From Solobacterium sp. (GTDB lineage Bacteria; Bacillota_I; Bacilli_A; Erysipelotrichales; Erysipelotrichaceae), in assembly GCA_017459725.1 (NCBI GenBank), contig JAFUCL010000054.1, positions 1-63,203 of the forward strand: DNA of 63,203 nt, in the 5' to 3' direction. The notes under the pieces were generated by a model that was not told the DNA's origin, did not search any database, and worked only from the letters and a program-made list of their open reading frames with translations. The position numbers and the translations under genes were made by a program. Below are positions 1-8,397 of the stretch, in pieces (position 1 is the stretch's first letter; every line of letters starts with the position of its first letter).

Positions 1-6
1 AATCAT

Positions 7-751
7 AACCACCCGTGAAACGGGTGGTTTGCTCTAAGGCTATAAGCCTTTTACTACAAGCCAGCGCCTTAAGACGCTGGCTTTTCCACACGCTCTGTGT
101 CGAAGCCACTTTTGCATTTTCAACTGTTGCCGGCCGTCAACGGCCTTCTTTTACTTCTTGTTCGAATTCCGTTTCCTCACTTCTTTGTCTTCTCCGAACG
201 GATCCTCATATTCCTTCACACTCAATTTGTCTTTCGCAATGTCATCTTTTTCTTGTTCCTGGATGTACTTCCGCACTGTTGCTTCGTTCAAACCCACTGT
301 ACTTACATAGTATCCATCTGCCCAAAAATGTCTGTTTCCATATTTGTATTTCAGATTCGCATGATATTCAAAGATCATCATTGCCGATTTTCCCTTCAGA
401 TATCCCATGAAACTGCTTACTGATATCTTCGGTGGTATTGTGACCAGCATATGCACATGATCCGGCATCATATGTCCTTCTATGATTTCTACGCCTTTAT
501 ATGCACACAGTTTTTTGAAGTAACCTGATATATCTTTCCTCAGCTGGTTGTAAATTACCTTCCTGCGGTATTTCGGCGTGAATACTATATGGTATCTTGT
601 ATAATACTTTGTGTGTGCCAACGAATCGTACTTCTTGGCCATATCTGCACCTCATCTTTCTTCATAGTGACTTCGACAATCTCTATGATAGTTTTGATGA
701 GGTGCTTCTTTCTACAAGAAGCACCTGTCTATCCACCCGCCAAGCGGGTGG
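7..751 (-). mobile_element. IS200/IS605-group insertion sequence (tnpA only)
   Basis: A single Y1 transposase gene (151-642) lies between subterminal hairpins and has no TnpB partner, which is the IS200 layout. The downstream side has perfect stems at 7-15/21-29, 36-41/45-50 and 58-66/75-83. The upstream side has a stem at 733-740/744-751 whose ACCACCCG-type arm matches the 7-29 hairpin. An 11-bp stem at 700-710/716-726 sits in the leader of tnpA, where IS200 elements are known to carry an internal terminator that limits transposase expression. Exact cleavage sites cannot be set, because these elements have no terminal inverted repeats or target duplications and the downstream end lies at the window edge. 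Confidence 0.85.
151..642 (-). CDS. tnpA: IS200/IS605 family transposase TnpA (Y1 HUH)
   Basis: This 163-residue protein cuts and rejoins single-stranded DNA at the element ends. The HUH metal-binding motif is visible as DHVHM near residue 61, and the catalytic tyrosine is in the YIQEQ helix near residue 126. The opening HTKYYTRYHIVFTPKYRRK is typical of the family. Length is full (family about 130-160) with a charged C-terminal tail, so the gene looks intact and potentially active. A GGCCG/CGGCC hairpin at 132-145 lies just past the stop and may end transcription. The only mobile-element protein fully inside the window. Confidence 0.93.
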   Translation of the reverse strand: MAKKYDSLAHTKYYTRYHIVFTPKYRRKVIYNQLRKDISGYFKKLCAYKGVEIIEGHMMPDHVHMLVTIPPKISVSSFMGYLKGKSAMMIFEYHANLKYKYGNRHFWADGYYVSTVGLNEATVRKYIQEQEKDDIAKDKLSVKEYEDPFGEDKEVRKRNSNKK

Positions 752-822
752 TTTTCTTGTTTCGCACACTTTACTCTCTGCCTCTTTTTCTCTTCCTTCT
801 TGTGCTCAACTGTCCACTAAGA

Positions 823-852
823 CGAAGAAAACCCGCCGTAACAGCGGCGGGT
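823..852 (-). terminator. Rho-independent terminator of the nrdG-nrdD operon
   Basis: A GC-rich stem (ACCCGCCG at 831-838 with its complement at 845-852) is followed on the minus strand by a TTTTCTTC tract. It lies 25 bp past the nrdD stop. The stretch from about 752 to 822 between it and the insertion sequence shows nothing recognisable. Confidence 0.85.
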
Positions 853-876
853 CTCAGTGCAGTTTACTACAGACGG

Positions 877-3282
877 TTACGCTCTGGCACGCTGCTCGTT
901 GACGTACTTCAGAATGTTGGAAGCGTTGGCATATGTGTCCGCCTCATCGCCTCTTACCATAACAAGCGTCGGAGCCTGTACGATATTGTACTTGCGGCAG
1001 AGATCGGGATTTTCCTCTGCGTCAACGATTGTGTACTGGATGCCTCTCTTGTTGAGCATTTCCTTGATCATTGCGCAGTTCGGGCATGTCTTTGTTGTGA
1101 AGAGCAGAACTTCGTCCGTGCGTACTTCCTGGGGAATCGGTGCAGCAGCCGGTGTTTCCACTGTTACAGGCTCAGCATCTGCTTCCTTGAAATCAGCGAG
1201 CGGTCTGCTGGAGATTCCTTCAACACGGTATGTGCGGCGGTCCTTGAATTCCTGGGCCTTGCCTGCATTCCAGTTCTTGACCGGACGGTAGTAACCGGTA
1301 ATACGGGAATAGACTTCCGTATCGGCACCGCACTTCGGGCACTTCCATACTTCACCGGAGATATATCCGTCATTTGCACAGACAGAATATGTCGGGCTCA
1401 TTGTGTAGTACGGCAGCTTGTAGTTCTGGGCAATCTTCTGCACCAGTGTAGCAGCAGCCTTCCAGTCGGAGAGTCTTTCACCGAGGAATGCATGGAAGAC
1501 AGTACCGGAAGTATAGAGGGTCTGGAACTGATCTTCGATATCCAGAGCACTGAAGATATCATCCGTATAACCGACAGGCAGATGGCTGGAGTTGGTGTAA
1601 TACGGTGTACCGTTCATGTTTGCTGTGATGATGTCCGGATACTGTTCCTTGTCGTGCTTTGCAAGACGGTAGGATGTGCTCTCTGCCGGTGTGGCTTCGA
1701 GGTTGTACAGGTCACCGTACTGTTCCTGATAATCGGAGAGTCTTTCACGCATATGGTTCAGAACTTCAACCGTGAACTTCTGAGCTTCCTTGTGTGTAAG
1801 ATCCTGCTTCAGCCAGCAAGCATTCAGGCAGACTTCGTTCATACCGACCAGACCGATGGTGCTGAAGTGGTTGTTGAAGGTGCCCAGGTATCTCTTTGTA
1901 TACGGATACAGACCGGCATCAAGCAGACGTGTAACAACGTCTCTCTTGACCTTCAGAGAACGTGCGGAGAGATCCATGATCTTGTCCAGTCTCTTGTAGA
2001 ACTCTTCCGGTGTCTTGGAGAGGTAAGCAATTCTCGGCATGTTGATGGTGACAACACCGATGGAACCGGTGCTTTCGCCGCTGCCGAAGAATCCGCCGCT
2101 CTTCTTGCGGAGTTCACGCAGGTCAAGACGCAGTCTGCAGCACATGGAACGGACATCACTCGGTTCCATATCACTGTTGACATAGTTGGAGAAGTACGGT
2201 GTGCCGTATTTCGCTGTCATTTCGAACAGCAGACGGTTATTTTCCGTATCAGCCCAGTCAAAGTCACGGGTAATGGAATATGTCGGAATCGGATACTGGA
2301 AGCCGCGGCCGTTTGCGTCACCTTCGATCATGATCTCGATGAACGCTTTGTTGACCATGTCCATTTCCTTCTTGCAGTCCTTGTACTTGAAGTCCATCTC
2401 TTTGCCGCCGACGATAGCCGGAAGTTCAGCGAGGTCATTCGGTACTGTCCAGTCAAGGGTTACGTTTGTGAACGGAGCCTGTGTTCCCCATCTGGACGGT
2501 GTGTTGACACCGTAGATGAAGGACTGGATATCCTGCTTGACCTGATGGTAGCTCAGGTTATCAACCTTTACGAACGGAGCAAGGTAAGTATCAAAGCTGG
2601 AGAATGCCTGTGCGCCTGCCCATTCGTTCTGCATGATACCGAGGAAGTTGACCATCTGGTTGCACAGTGTGCTCAGATGCTTTGCCGGAGCAGAAGTGAT
2701 CTTGCCCGGTACACCGCCGAGGCCTTCCTGGATCAGCTGCTTCAGTGACCATCCTGCACAGTAGCCTGTCAGCATGCTCAGGTCATGGATATGGATATCC
2801 GCGTTCCGATGCGCATCTCCGATTTCCTTGTCATAGACTTCACTCAGCCAGTAGTTCGCTGTGATGGCACCGCTGTTGGAGAGAATCAGACCGCCGACAG
2901 AATATGTAACGGTGGAGTTCTCCTTGACACGCCAGTCAAGCGCCTTCAGATAGTTGTCAACGAGCATCTTGTAGTCAAGTGTCGTTGCCTTGATATTACG
3001 TACGTTTTCTCTCTGTTTACGGTAAAGGATGTATGCTTTTGCGACATCCGCATAACCTGCTTCACTGAGTACCTTTTCTGCGGAGTCCTGAATTTCTTCA
3101 ACGCCGATCTGTTCATTCTTTACTTTCGGTTCGAAGTCGCTGGTGACACGCAGGGCAATCATGTCAATGATGCTCTGATTGTAGTGTCTCTCGCATGCGT
3201 CGAACGCCTTCTGAATCGCTGCGGAAATCTTGTTTACATCAAACTCCGCAATACTGCCGTCTCTTTTTACTACACTATACAT
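877..3282 (-). CDS. nrdD: Anaerobic (class III) ribonucleoside-triphosphate reductase with C-terminal redoxin domain
   Basis: Reduces ribonucleoside triphosphates to deoxynucleotides without oxygen, using a glycyl radical installed by NrdG. Of 801 residues, about 1-90 form an ATP-cone (MYSVVKRDGSIAEFDVNKI opening), followed by the ten-stranded barrel and then a zinc-site CPKC. The glycyl radical motif RITGYYRP places the radical glycine near residue 663. Oddly, the protein does not end there: after an Ala/Pro/Val linker, residues about 719-801 form a glutaredoxin/NrdH-like domain with a CPNC redox motif near 733-736 and a cis-Pro APTL. Class III enzymes are known to split into formate-using and thioredoxin/redoxin-using types; the fusion suggests a built-in reductant (inference). 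It begins 10 bp after the nrdG stop. Confidence 0.96.
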   Translation of the reverse strand: MYSVVKRDGSIAEFDVNKISAAIQKAFDACERHYNQSIIDMIALRVTSDFEPKVKNEQIGVEEIQDSAEKVLSEAGYADVAKAYILYRKQRENVRNIKATTLDYKMLVDNYLKALDWRVKENSTVTYSVGGLILSNSGAITANYWLSEVYDKEIGDAHRNADIHIHDLSMLTGYCAGWSLKQLIQEGLGGVPGKITSAPAKHLSTLCNQMVNFLGIMQNEWAGAQAFSSFDTYLAPFVKVDNLSYHQVKQDIQSFIYGVNTPSRWGTQAPFTNVTLDWTVPNDLAELPAIVGGKEMDFKYKDCKKEMDMVNKAFIEIMIEGDANGRGFQYPIPTYSITRDFDWADTENNRLLFEMTAKYGTPYFSNYVNSDMEPSDVRSMCCRLRLDLRELRKKSGGFFGSGESTGSIGVVTINMPRIAYLSKTPEEFYKRLDKIMDLSARSLKVKRDVVTRLLDAGLYPYTKRYLGTFNNHFSTIGLVGMNEVCLNACWLKQDLTHKEAQKFTVEVLNHMRERLSDYQEQYGDLYNLEATPAESTSYRLAKHDKEQYPDIITANMNGTPYYTNSSHLPVGYTDDIFSALDIEDQFQTLYTSGTVFHAFLGERLSDWKAAATLVQKIAQNYKLPYYTMSPTYSVCANDGYISGEVWKCPKCGADTEVYSRITGYYRPVKNWNAGKAQEFKDRRTYRVEGISSRPLADFKEADAEPVTVETPAAAPIPQEVRTDEVLLFTTKTCPNCAMIKEMLNKRGIQYTIVDAEENPDLCRKYNIVQAPTLVMVRGDEADTYANASNILKYVNEQRARA

Positions 3283-3292
3283 ACCTTTTACC

Positions 3293-4441
3293 TTACCCTT
3301 CCTTCACTCCGCGCAGCTCGACAGTCGGAACAATCTGTGCGACTGCTGCACAAAGCTCTTTCATTTCATCGCTGCTGTAAGCCGTCCAGCCGGGCTGTAT
3401 TACATTCCCGCTGTCCATGTACTGCTGCAGATAATACCTGTCGGCACCGCGGATCCACTCCGCAATTTCCAGCAGGTTTTCCTTGGTATGAAGCTCACGC
3501 ACGACCGTAGTGCGGAATTCATACGGAACATCCCCCGTCATCAGATATCTGACCGATTCCCGAATGTTTTCAAGCTTCAGAACTTCCGGATTCAGACCGA
3601 CCGTTTCTGCATAGCGTTCCGGACAGTTCTTGATGTCCATCGCTACGTAGTCGATCATGCCTGTTTCACAGATTTCCTTCAGCCTCTCGGGATAATTGCC
3701 GTTGGTATCCAGCTTGACCAGATACCCCAGCTTCTTGATTGCAGCGATGAACTCTTCGAGTCCGTCCTGAATCAATGGTTCGCCTCCGGAAATGGCTACA
3801 CCGTCCAGAATGCCTTTTCTCTTTTCCAGATAAGCAATGACTTCCTCCGGATCAAAGAATTCATAGTTCTCCGGCACAAAGACCAGATCCCTGTTGTGGC
3901 AGAACGGACATTTGTAGTTGCATCCGCAGGTGAAGATCGTCGCAGCAGCCTTACCGGGAAAATCCAGCAGCGTCAGCTTCTGCATCCCGCCGATCTTGAT
4001 GCCCGTGTACTGCGGTTCCGGCATCAGATATTCGCGCGAGTTGGTGCAGACTTTGTCCAGCATCTGTTCAAATGCTGCGAAATCCACACCGTTTGCCAGC
4101 TTGCTGCGGCATTCATTCCGGTATTCATAGAGTGAACTCATTATTTCAGCTGCTCTCGACGTTGTGTACAGACGCTTGACGCGGCGGTCATTTTCATCGG
4201 TCCGCGACTGTACATACCCCTGTTCGATCAGCTTCTGTATGCTTTTTGTTGTAGTGCCTTTGTCAACCTCACAGATCCGTGATGCTTCCTGCATGGATAT
4301 CCCTTCATTCTCGTTAATGAAGAACAGGAACAGCAGCTGTCCTGAACCAATGTCATACTTTGCCAGGATCCGGTCAAAAAATTTCTGTGTATTACGATAC
4401 AGGATCGACTGGTTGATCAGGAAATTGCTTTTCGTTTCCAT
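3293..4441 (-). CDS. nrdG: MarR-type regulator fused to anaerobic RNR activating protein (radical SAM)
   Basis: 382 residues in two parts. Residues 1 to about 140 form a MarR winged helix-turn-helix (SMQEASRICEVDKGTTTKSIQKLIEQGYV, then the DENDRRVKRLY wing). Residues from about 147 form a radical SAM activase opening GGMQKLTLLDFPGKAAATIF, with the 4Fe-4S motif CNYKCPFC and a downstream GGEP motif. The activase half makes the glycyl radical on NrdD. The join is in one uninterrupted frame with a single strong AGGAGG site before the first ATG, so it is not two genes. Two like palindromes flank its promoter, which suggests autoregulation by the MarR half (inference). The activase half is more like the PFL-AE/NrdG2 subtype than short E. 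coli NrdG. Confidence 0.92.
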   Translation of the reverse strand: METKSNFLINQSILYRNTQKFFDRILAKYDIGSGQLLFLFFINENEGISMQEASRICEVDKGTTTKSIQKLIEQGYVQSRTDENDRRVKRLYTTSRAAEIMSSLYEYRNECRSKLANGVDFAAFEQMLDKVCTNSREYLMPEPQYTGIKIGGMQKLTLLDFPGKAAATIFTCGCNYKCPFCHNRDLVFVPENYEFFDPEEVIAYLEKRKGILDGVAISGGEPLIQDGLEEFIAAIKKLGYLVKLDTNGNYPERLKEICETGMIDYVAMDIKNCPERYAETVGLNPEVLKLENIRESVRYLMTGDVPYEFRTTVVRELHTKENLLEIAEWIRGADRYYLQQYMDSGNVIQPGWTAYSSDEMKELCAAVAQIVPTVELRGVKEG

Positions 4442-4490
4442 TCATCCTCCTGTGGTGTTTCGTTTGACAGAATGCTCGATGTATCAAAAA

Positions 4491-4506
4491 GGTAGGATTT
4501 CCAACC
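4491..4506. promoter_or_regulatory. Candidate MarR operator O2, downstream of the nrd promoter
   Basis: GGTAGGATTTCCAACC is an inverted repeat with one mismatched pair. It covers about +11 to +26 relative to the inferred start of the nrdG-nrdD transcript. Its core, GTAGGATTTCC(A/T)AC, matches the perfect palindrome at 4592-4605; the two centres are exactly 100 bp apart. Confidence 0.6.
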
Positions 4507-4523
4507 TTTCCTTTACGAACATT

Positions 4524-4551
4524 ATTTTACCTTCAGTACAGGGGATGTCAA
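4524..4551 (-). promoter_or_regulatory. Promoter of the nrdG-nrdD operon
   Basis: On the minus strand, TTGACA (4551-4546) is separated by 16 bp from TAAAAT (4529-4524), giving a start near 4517 and a leader of about 75 nt. The two palindromes lie on either side. No copy of the known NrdR box was recognised here. Confidence 0.7.
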
Positions 4552-4591
4552 CGAACAAATTCGGCCGGATTTTCACAAGTTCCGGGAAATT

Positions 4592-4605
4592 GTAGGATTT
4601 CCTAC
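4592..4605. promoter_or_regulatory. Candidate MarR operator O1, upstream of the nrd promoter
   Basis: GTAGGATTTCCTAC is a perfect 14-bp palindrome centred about 80 bp upstream of the inferred transcription start and 41 bp upstream of the -35 hexamer. It shares its core with the site at 4491-4506. Confidence 0.6.
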
Positions 4606-4873
4606 TATTTTCCCGCGGTCATGTCCTTTTGTTATAAGACTTTACGCTTTTTATTTCCCAAAACCCCGGGAACACATGTGAAATTAATAATTTTTTATGG
4701 TTTCTCCGCACAGGTATCTGATTGGTGTACCACGCATTCAGAGCGCAGTAATCTGCCTCTTTTTCCCGAAAAGAGATCCCGGATACAAGATACATACCCG
4801 GAATCCCGTCATTGCCCATTTTTCTGCACCGGACCGTCTTCACTGACCGTCCGCATGCCATTATACCGCGTTT
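4606..4873. other. Intergenic region with no supported gene
   Basis: Together with the nrd control region this is 432 bp between nrdG and the nitrogenase-like operon. A TATAATGG element lies just past the NifK-like stop (about 4859-4866, minus strand) and could be a promoter, but the only frame behind it lacks a ribosome-binding site and recognisable features. No convincing terminator for the nitrogenase-like operon was found. Confidence 0.5.
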
Positions 4874-5887
4874 TCAGACCAGCAGCGCACAAATTGCCTC
4901 AGTATCCAAAGCAGATACCGTCGGCGCAAAGACACCGCCTGAAACGGCCACAGAGGGCAAAGAAACGAAATTGCCTTTTACAAGCGGTTTAAAGCACGGA
5001 TCCGCCACAACATTGTCATAACCGGAAGCGATTGCCATAATTTCATCTTCATCACGGGTATGGAACTTCGCGCATCCTGATGCCGAGAAGAGATCCAGGG
5101 CATCCGCATTGCCGAGTGCTTCCGCCAGGGAAGCAGCCCTGACATCTTCACCGATCACCAGCACACTGCCATGTGTATGAGTGCATGCCGGCAAAGGCAG
5201 ACCGACTCTGTACGGAATGCCATACCGTTTCTTCAGCACCTCTGCAGCCTTCAGTCCGGAGGCAGACACGACAACGCATTCCGCCGTATTCTGCACCGTA
5301 CGCAGCTCTTCAAAGTCACAGCCGTCACAGAGACATGCACGCAGATCCGGGAACATCTTTCTTATTTCCTTAGCCGTATTTCTGTCGCCGTCATCCATCG
5401 GCAGTAAGCCCAGCACGACCGTTCCCCTGCTTTCCGTCTTTTCACCGCAGAAGCGTTCCAGCAGTGCGCAAAAAGCAGCCGAGGCCCCTTCCGTGTATGT
5501 ACGGATGCCGTTGCATTCAAAGCCGAAGGAAGGAATACCGGAGCGTGCTTCCGTTTCCGCTGCAATGCCGTCAAAATCCGTACCGACGATCATCGGCACC
5601 GAACTGCCGACATACGCAATGAAATTCGGATGCAGCTGTTCCGCCGCCCGCATTGCCTTATCAATCAGCACGTCATCATTGCCCATGACCGCATCAATTT
5701 CCGTCAGTCCGCTGCAGTACACCATGCCGGCCTTTTCATGCCAGCGCGGTTCATCAAACGACACATAGTTGACCGTACAGCCCGAAGCATCATGAATCAG
5801 CACGAGACCGCCCAGTTCATACATCACCGCACAGGCTCCTGCATAATCAGGCGCAAACGGAGGCAGTGTCATATACAGATCCTTCAT
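4874..5887 (-). CDS. Nitrogenase component 1-like protein, beta (NifK-like) subunit
   Basis: 337 residues, far shorter than NifK (about 510), homologous to the nitrogenase/DPOR component 1 superfamily. The N-terminus follows the NifK pattern: a Pro-rich start with YAGA near residue 16, then DASGCTVNYVS with Cys37 at the position of NifK Cys95, then VYCSGLTEIDAVMGNDD with a non-canonical Cys58. The equivalents of NifK Cys70 and Cys153 appear to be replaced (by Pro and Val), so it can supply only one conventional cluster ligand. Last gene of a six-gene operon; its ATG overlaps the NifD-like stop by 4 bp. With the partner subunit it should form the catalytic component of a nitrogenase-like reductase of unknown substrate. 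The superfamily is clear; the reaction is not. Confidence 0.85.
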   Translation of the reverse strand: MKDLYMTLPPFAPDYAGACAVMYELGGLVLIHDASGCTVNYVSFDEPRWHEKAGMVYCSGLTEIDAVMGNDDVLIDKAMRAAEQLHPNFIAYVGSSVPMIVGTDFDGIAAETEARSGIPSFGFECNGIRTYTEGASAAFCALLERFCGEKTESRGTVVLGLLPMDDGDRNTAKEIRKMFPDLRACLCDGCDFEELRTVQNTAECVVVSASGLKAAEVLKKRYGIPYRVGLPLPACTHTHGSVLVIGEDVRAASLAEALGNADALDLFSASGCAKFHTRDEDEIMAIASGYDNVVADPCFKPLVKGNFVSLPSVAVSGGVFAPTVSALDTEAICALLV

Positions 5888-7095
5888 AGTTCCTTCTCCC
5901 TGCGCACCTGCGCCGCTGAACGCGGATGTCCGGCTGCCTCACGGATTCTCTCCGCAAGCTTTCTGAGACCGTAGTATCCCCATTCACCGTTGTCATAGAA
6001 CACATCGACCGTCTTGTCCGCTCCCTCAAAGGAAGAAGCAGCCATACCGATGGCCAGCACATTCTCCGTATCTCCGTAACTGCGTTCAACCGGCACCCGG
6101 ATATGTCCGCTGTCAGCATCCGGTTCCTGTCTGGACACATCATCCGCGTATACACGTCTCACTTTGAAACCGCAGGATACCAGCGTTTCCCGCAGCGCAT
6201 CCGGAAACAGGGTTGCCACGGAGTCAATGACAAGCTCCGTATCCCCGATGCTTTCCGCACATGAACGCAGAACATCCCGTGTCTGCTGTTCCATGGCATC
6301 AAGATCCGGCAGATCAATGCCGAGCATGCCGCACATCTTTGTAATCGTCATCCGGATTGCCGCAAAGTCAAACCGTGCCATATACGGCAGAAACGGTGTG
6401 CCGTAGCGCTTCTGCAGCATCTCACACGCCGTCTTTCCAAACGGCATCAGACACATGTTCAGCTTCGCTGCCCTGACCCTGAGATAATCCTCATAGGAAT
6501 CACAGGCCTGTATATGGAGCATACGGTAACCGCCGTCCTCCAGGATCTGTACCAGTTCGTTATCGGGATGCAGAGCAATATTCGGACCGATAAAGGCAAC
6601 GATATTCTCCTGCGGGATGGTTTCCTCCGGCAGCGGTGCATACATGTCATGCTGCAGAGCCACCAGCGGCAGATCCCCGCTGAATCTTGTAATCGGACAC
6701 ATCTTCAGCACAAAACAGTTCACATCCGGATATCTGTCCATGATCTCCTGGGTCTGGAAGGAATGATCATTGCCGAGCATAGCATCGATGCAGCTGACAT
6801 ACAGAATCAGTGCTTTGGGTCTCGGTTCAACCGTATCCAGCACGTGACAGGCTGCTTCGATTGTCTTTTCCTCATAATTGCCGGAGACGATATCATCTTC
6901 CGTCAGGGCCAGGACATTGATTCTGTCCTTGTATCCGCCCTTTACGGCATTGAGACAGATATTGCGTGCGCATGACACCGGACATACAAACAGAATACGG
7001 CTCTCGGGAATATCAAGGGCAATCGTTGCCACATCCCAGCCGCCGTGGTACGGATGGCAGAACCTTGGCAGACCGCCCGGGTTATCACTGATCAT
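5884..7095 (-). CDS. Nitrogenase component 1-like protein, alpha (NifD-like) subunit
   Basis: 403 residues from the ATG at 7095, chosen because GGAGG lies 9 bp upstream and because an earlier start would run deep into the NifH-like gene; the two genes overlap by 11 bp. Cys13 (PRFCHPYHG), Cys42 (CPVSCARN) and Cys102 ([12 protein letters not shown]) align with NifD Cys62, Cys88 and Cys154, so all three cluster ligands are kept. The C-terminal region carrying the nitrogenase FeMo-cofactor histidine is absent, and no clear counterpart of Cys275 is seen. The pattern resembles the smaller 4Fe-4S reductases (DPOR, group IV nitrogenase-like) more than a nitrogenase. No NifB, NifE or NifN gene is nearby. 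Confidence 0.87.
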   Translation of the reverse strand: MISDNPGGLPRFCHPYHGGWDVATIALDIPESRILFVCPVSCARNICLNAVKGGYKDRINVLALTEDDIVSGNYEEKTIEAACHVLDTVEPRPKALILYVSCIDAMLGNDHSFQTQEIMDRYPDVNCFVLKMCPITRFSGDLPLVALQHDMYAPLPEETIPQENIVAFIGPNIALHPDNELVQILEDGGYRMLHIQACDSYEDYLRVRAAKLNMCLMPFGKTACEMLQKRYGTPFLPYMARFDFAAIRMTITKMCGMLGIDLPDLDAMEQQTRDVLRSCAESIGDTELVIDSVATLFPDALRETLVSCGFKVRRVYADDVSRQEPDADSGHIRVPVERSYGDTENVLAIGMAASSFEGADKTVDVFYDNGEWGYYGLRKLAERIREAAGHPRSAAQVRREKEL

Positions 7096-7846
7096 CGCCG
7101 CATACCTCCAGCACACGCTTTGCCATATCTCTGTAGGCTGCCGCCATGGCACTCTCCGGGAATGCCGCAACCACGGTCTTTCCCATATTCTCCGCTTCCT
7201 GCACAATGCCGTCACGCGGCAGTACGGATATAATCGTGCTTTCAATGTCATCGGCGAGCTTTTCCACTTTTGCCAGCTCATCCTCAACATTGCGGCAATT
7301 CAGCAGAATACCGCGCAGACGCGCATATCCTCTGGCCTTGAAGTTATCCACGGCAATCGCAATATTGCCTGCCGCATACATGGCCATCTTCTCGCCGGAC
7401 GTCACCACAAACACATTGCGTGCATATCCGTTTCTGATCGGCATGGCAAAGCCTCCGCACACAACGTCACCGAGCACGTCGTAAATCACAACATCGGGAT
7501 GATAGACCTCAAAGGCACCGAGCTTCTCCATCTTTTCAAAGGCCGTAATAATACCTCTGCCGGCACAGCCTACACCCGGTGTGGGTCCGCCTGCTTCAAT
7601 ACAGATGACACCGCCGTCACCGACCGTCACAATATCATCCAGAGTGACATCATTGCCTTTTTCACGGATGGCATCCAGCACCGTTGTAATCTTTCTGCCG
7701 CCGCAGAGATTGCCGGTGGAATCCGCCTTCGGATCGCATCCGACCTGCATGACCGTATATCCCATTTCACTGAGGGCCATGCTCAGATTGGAAGCCGTGG
7801 TGGATTTGCCGATGCCTCCCTTTCCGTAGATTGCTATCTTGATCAT
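7085..7846 (-). CDS. NifH-like ATP-dependent iron protein (reductase component)
   Basis: 253 residues. It carries the P-loop GKGGIGKS (residues 8-15), the second nucleotide-binding motif GCDPKADST, and the two 4Fe-4S ligands of the NifH/BchL/CfbC family: Cys94 in GVGCAGRG and Cys130 in [10 protein letters not shown] homodimer would bridge one 4Fe-4S cluster and pass electrons to the NifD/NifK-like pair on ATP hydrolysis, as known for the family. Slightly shorter than true NifH (about 290). Its start overlaps the importer ATPase stop by 4 bp (ATGA), tying import and reduction together. Confidence 0.93.
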   Translation of the reverse strand: MIKIAIYGKGGIGKSTTASNLSMALSEMGYTVMQVGCDPKADSTGNLCGGRKITTVLDAIREKGNDVTLDDIVTVGDGGVICIEAGGPTPGVGCAGRGIITAFEKMEKLGAFEVYHPDVVIYDVLGDVVCGGFAMPIRNGYARNVFVVTSGEKMAMYAAGNIAIAVDNFKARGYARLRGILLNCRNVEDELAKVEKLADDIESTIISVLPRDGIVQEAENMGKTVVAAFPESAMAAAYRDMAKRVLEVCGDDQ

Positions 7847-8397
7847 AGTTTATCCATCTCCAGTACATCACCGCCGATGATTGCCTGCTCCTCAGGGGAA
7901 TGCGTAGACAGGATCACCGGTATCTTCAGTTCCCACAGCAGCGGGGCAAGTCTTTCCACAAGGGGAAGATCCATACCCTTGAAAGGTTCATCCAGCAAAA
8001 GCATATCCCCGCCGTAGGCAAGTGCTCTGGCAAAGGCAATACGCCGCCGCATACCGCCGGACAATTCCTTGGGCATGGATTCCGCTTCCTTCTCAAGTTC
8101 CACTGCTTTCAGATAGTGACGTGCTTTATCCTCATCGTCACATACAATCACAATATTCTGCAGGGATGTCATCCAGGGAAACAGTCTGTCATCCTGGAAC
8201 ATCAGCGCCGGTTTCTGCGGTCCCTCCAGGATTTCTCCGTGTTCGGGAATGATCAGTCCTGCTATTGTATGCAGAAGTGTCGTCTTGCCGAAACCGCTCG
8301 GTCCCACCAGGGAAGTAATGCCGCTGCCGAATTCAGCACAGAAATGATCCAGTACGGTTTTTTCACCGTAGCGGACAGTCAGACCACGTATCTTCAT
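7843..8397 (-). CDS. ABC importer ATPase (SsuB/TauB-like)
   Basis: 184 residues, short for an importer ATPase (usually 230-260) but with all core motifs: Walker [11 protein letters not shown]-loop [10 protein letters not shown], signature LSGGMRRR, Walker B MLLLDEPF and the H-loop STHS. The FQDDRLFPW sequence is characteristic of the nitrate/sulfonate/taurine importer group. The C-terminal extension is missing. Coupled by 4-bp overlaps to the permease upstream and the NifH-like gene downstream. Confidence 0.92.
   Translation of the reverse strand: MKIRGLTVRYGEKTVLDHFCAEFGSGITSLVGPSGFGKTTLLHTIAGLIIPEHGEILEGPQKPALMFQDDRLFPWMTSLQNIVIVCDDEDKARHYLKAVELEKEAESMPKELSGGMRRRIAFARALAYGGDMLLLDEPFKGMDLPLVERLAPLLWELKIPVILSTHSPEEQAIIGGDVLEMDKL

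Noticed and set aside
589..2748. A 719-codon open frame on the plus strand opposite nrdD
   Set aside because: It mirrors the codon bias of nrdD, has no ribosome-binding site, and shows no family motifs. Similar long antisense frames lie opposite purL and fhs and were rejected on the same grounds.
4619..4861. An 80-codon minus-strand frame between nrdG and the nitrogenase-like operon, preceded by TATAATGG
   Set aside because: No Shine-Dalgarno, no recognisable fold or motif, and it overlaps the nrd operator region.
4874..7846. True nitrogen fixation (nif) genes
   Set aside because: The D/K-like subunits are too short, lack the FeMo-cofactor ligands, and no nifB, nifE or nifN is nearby.
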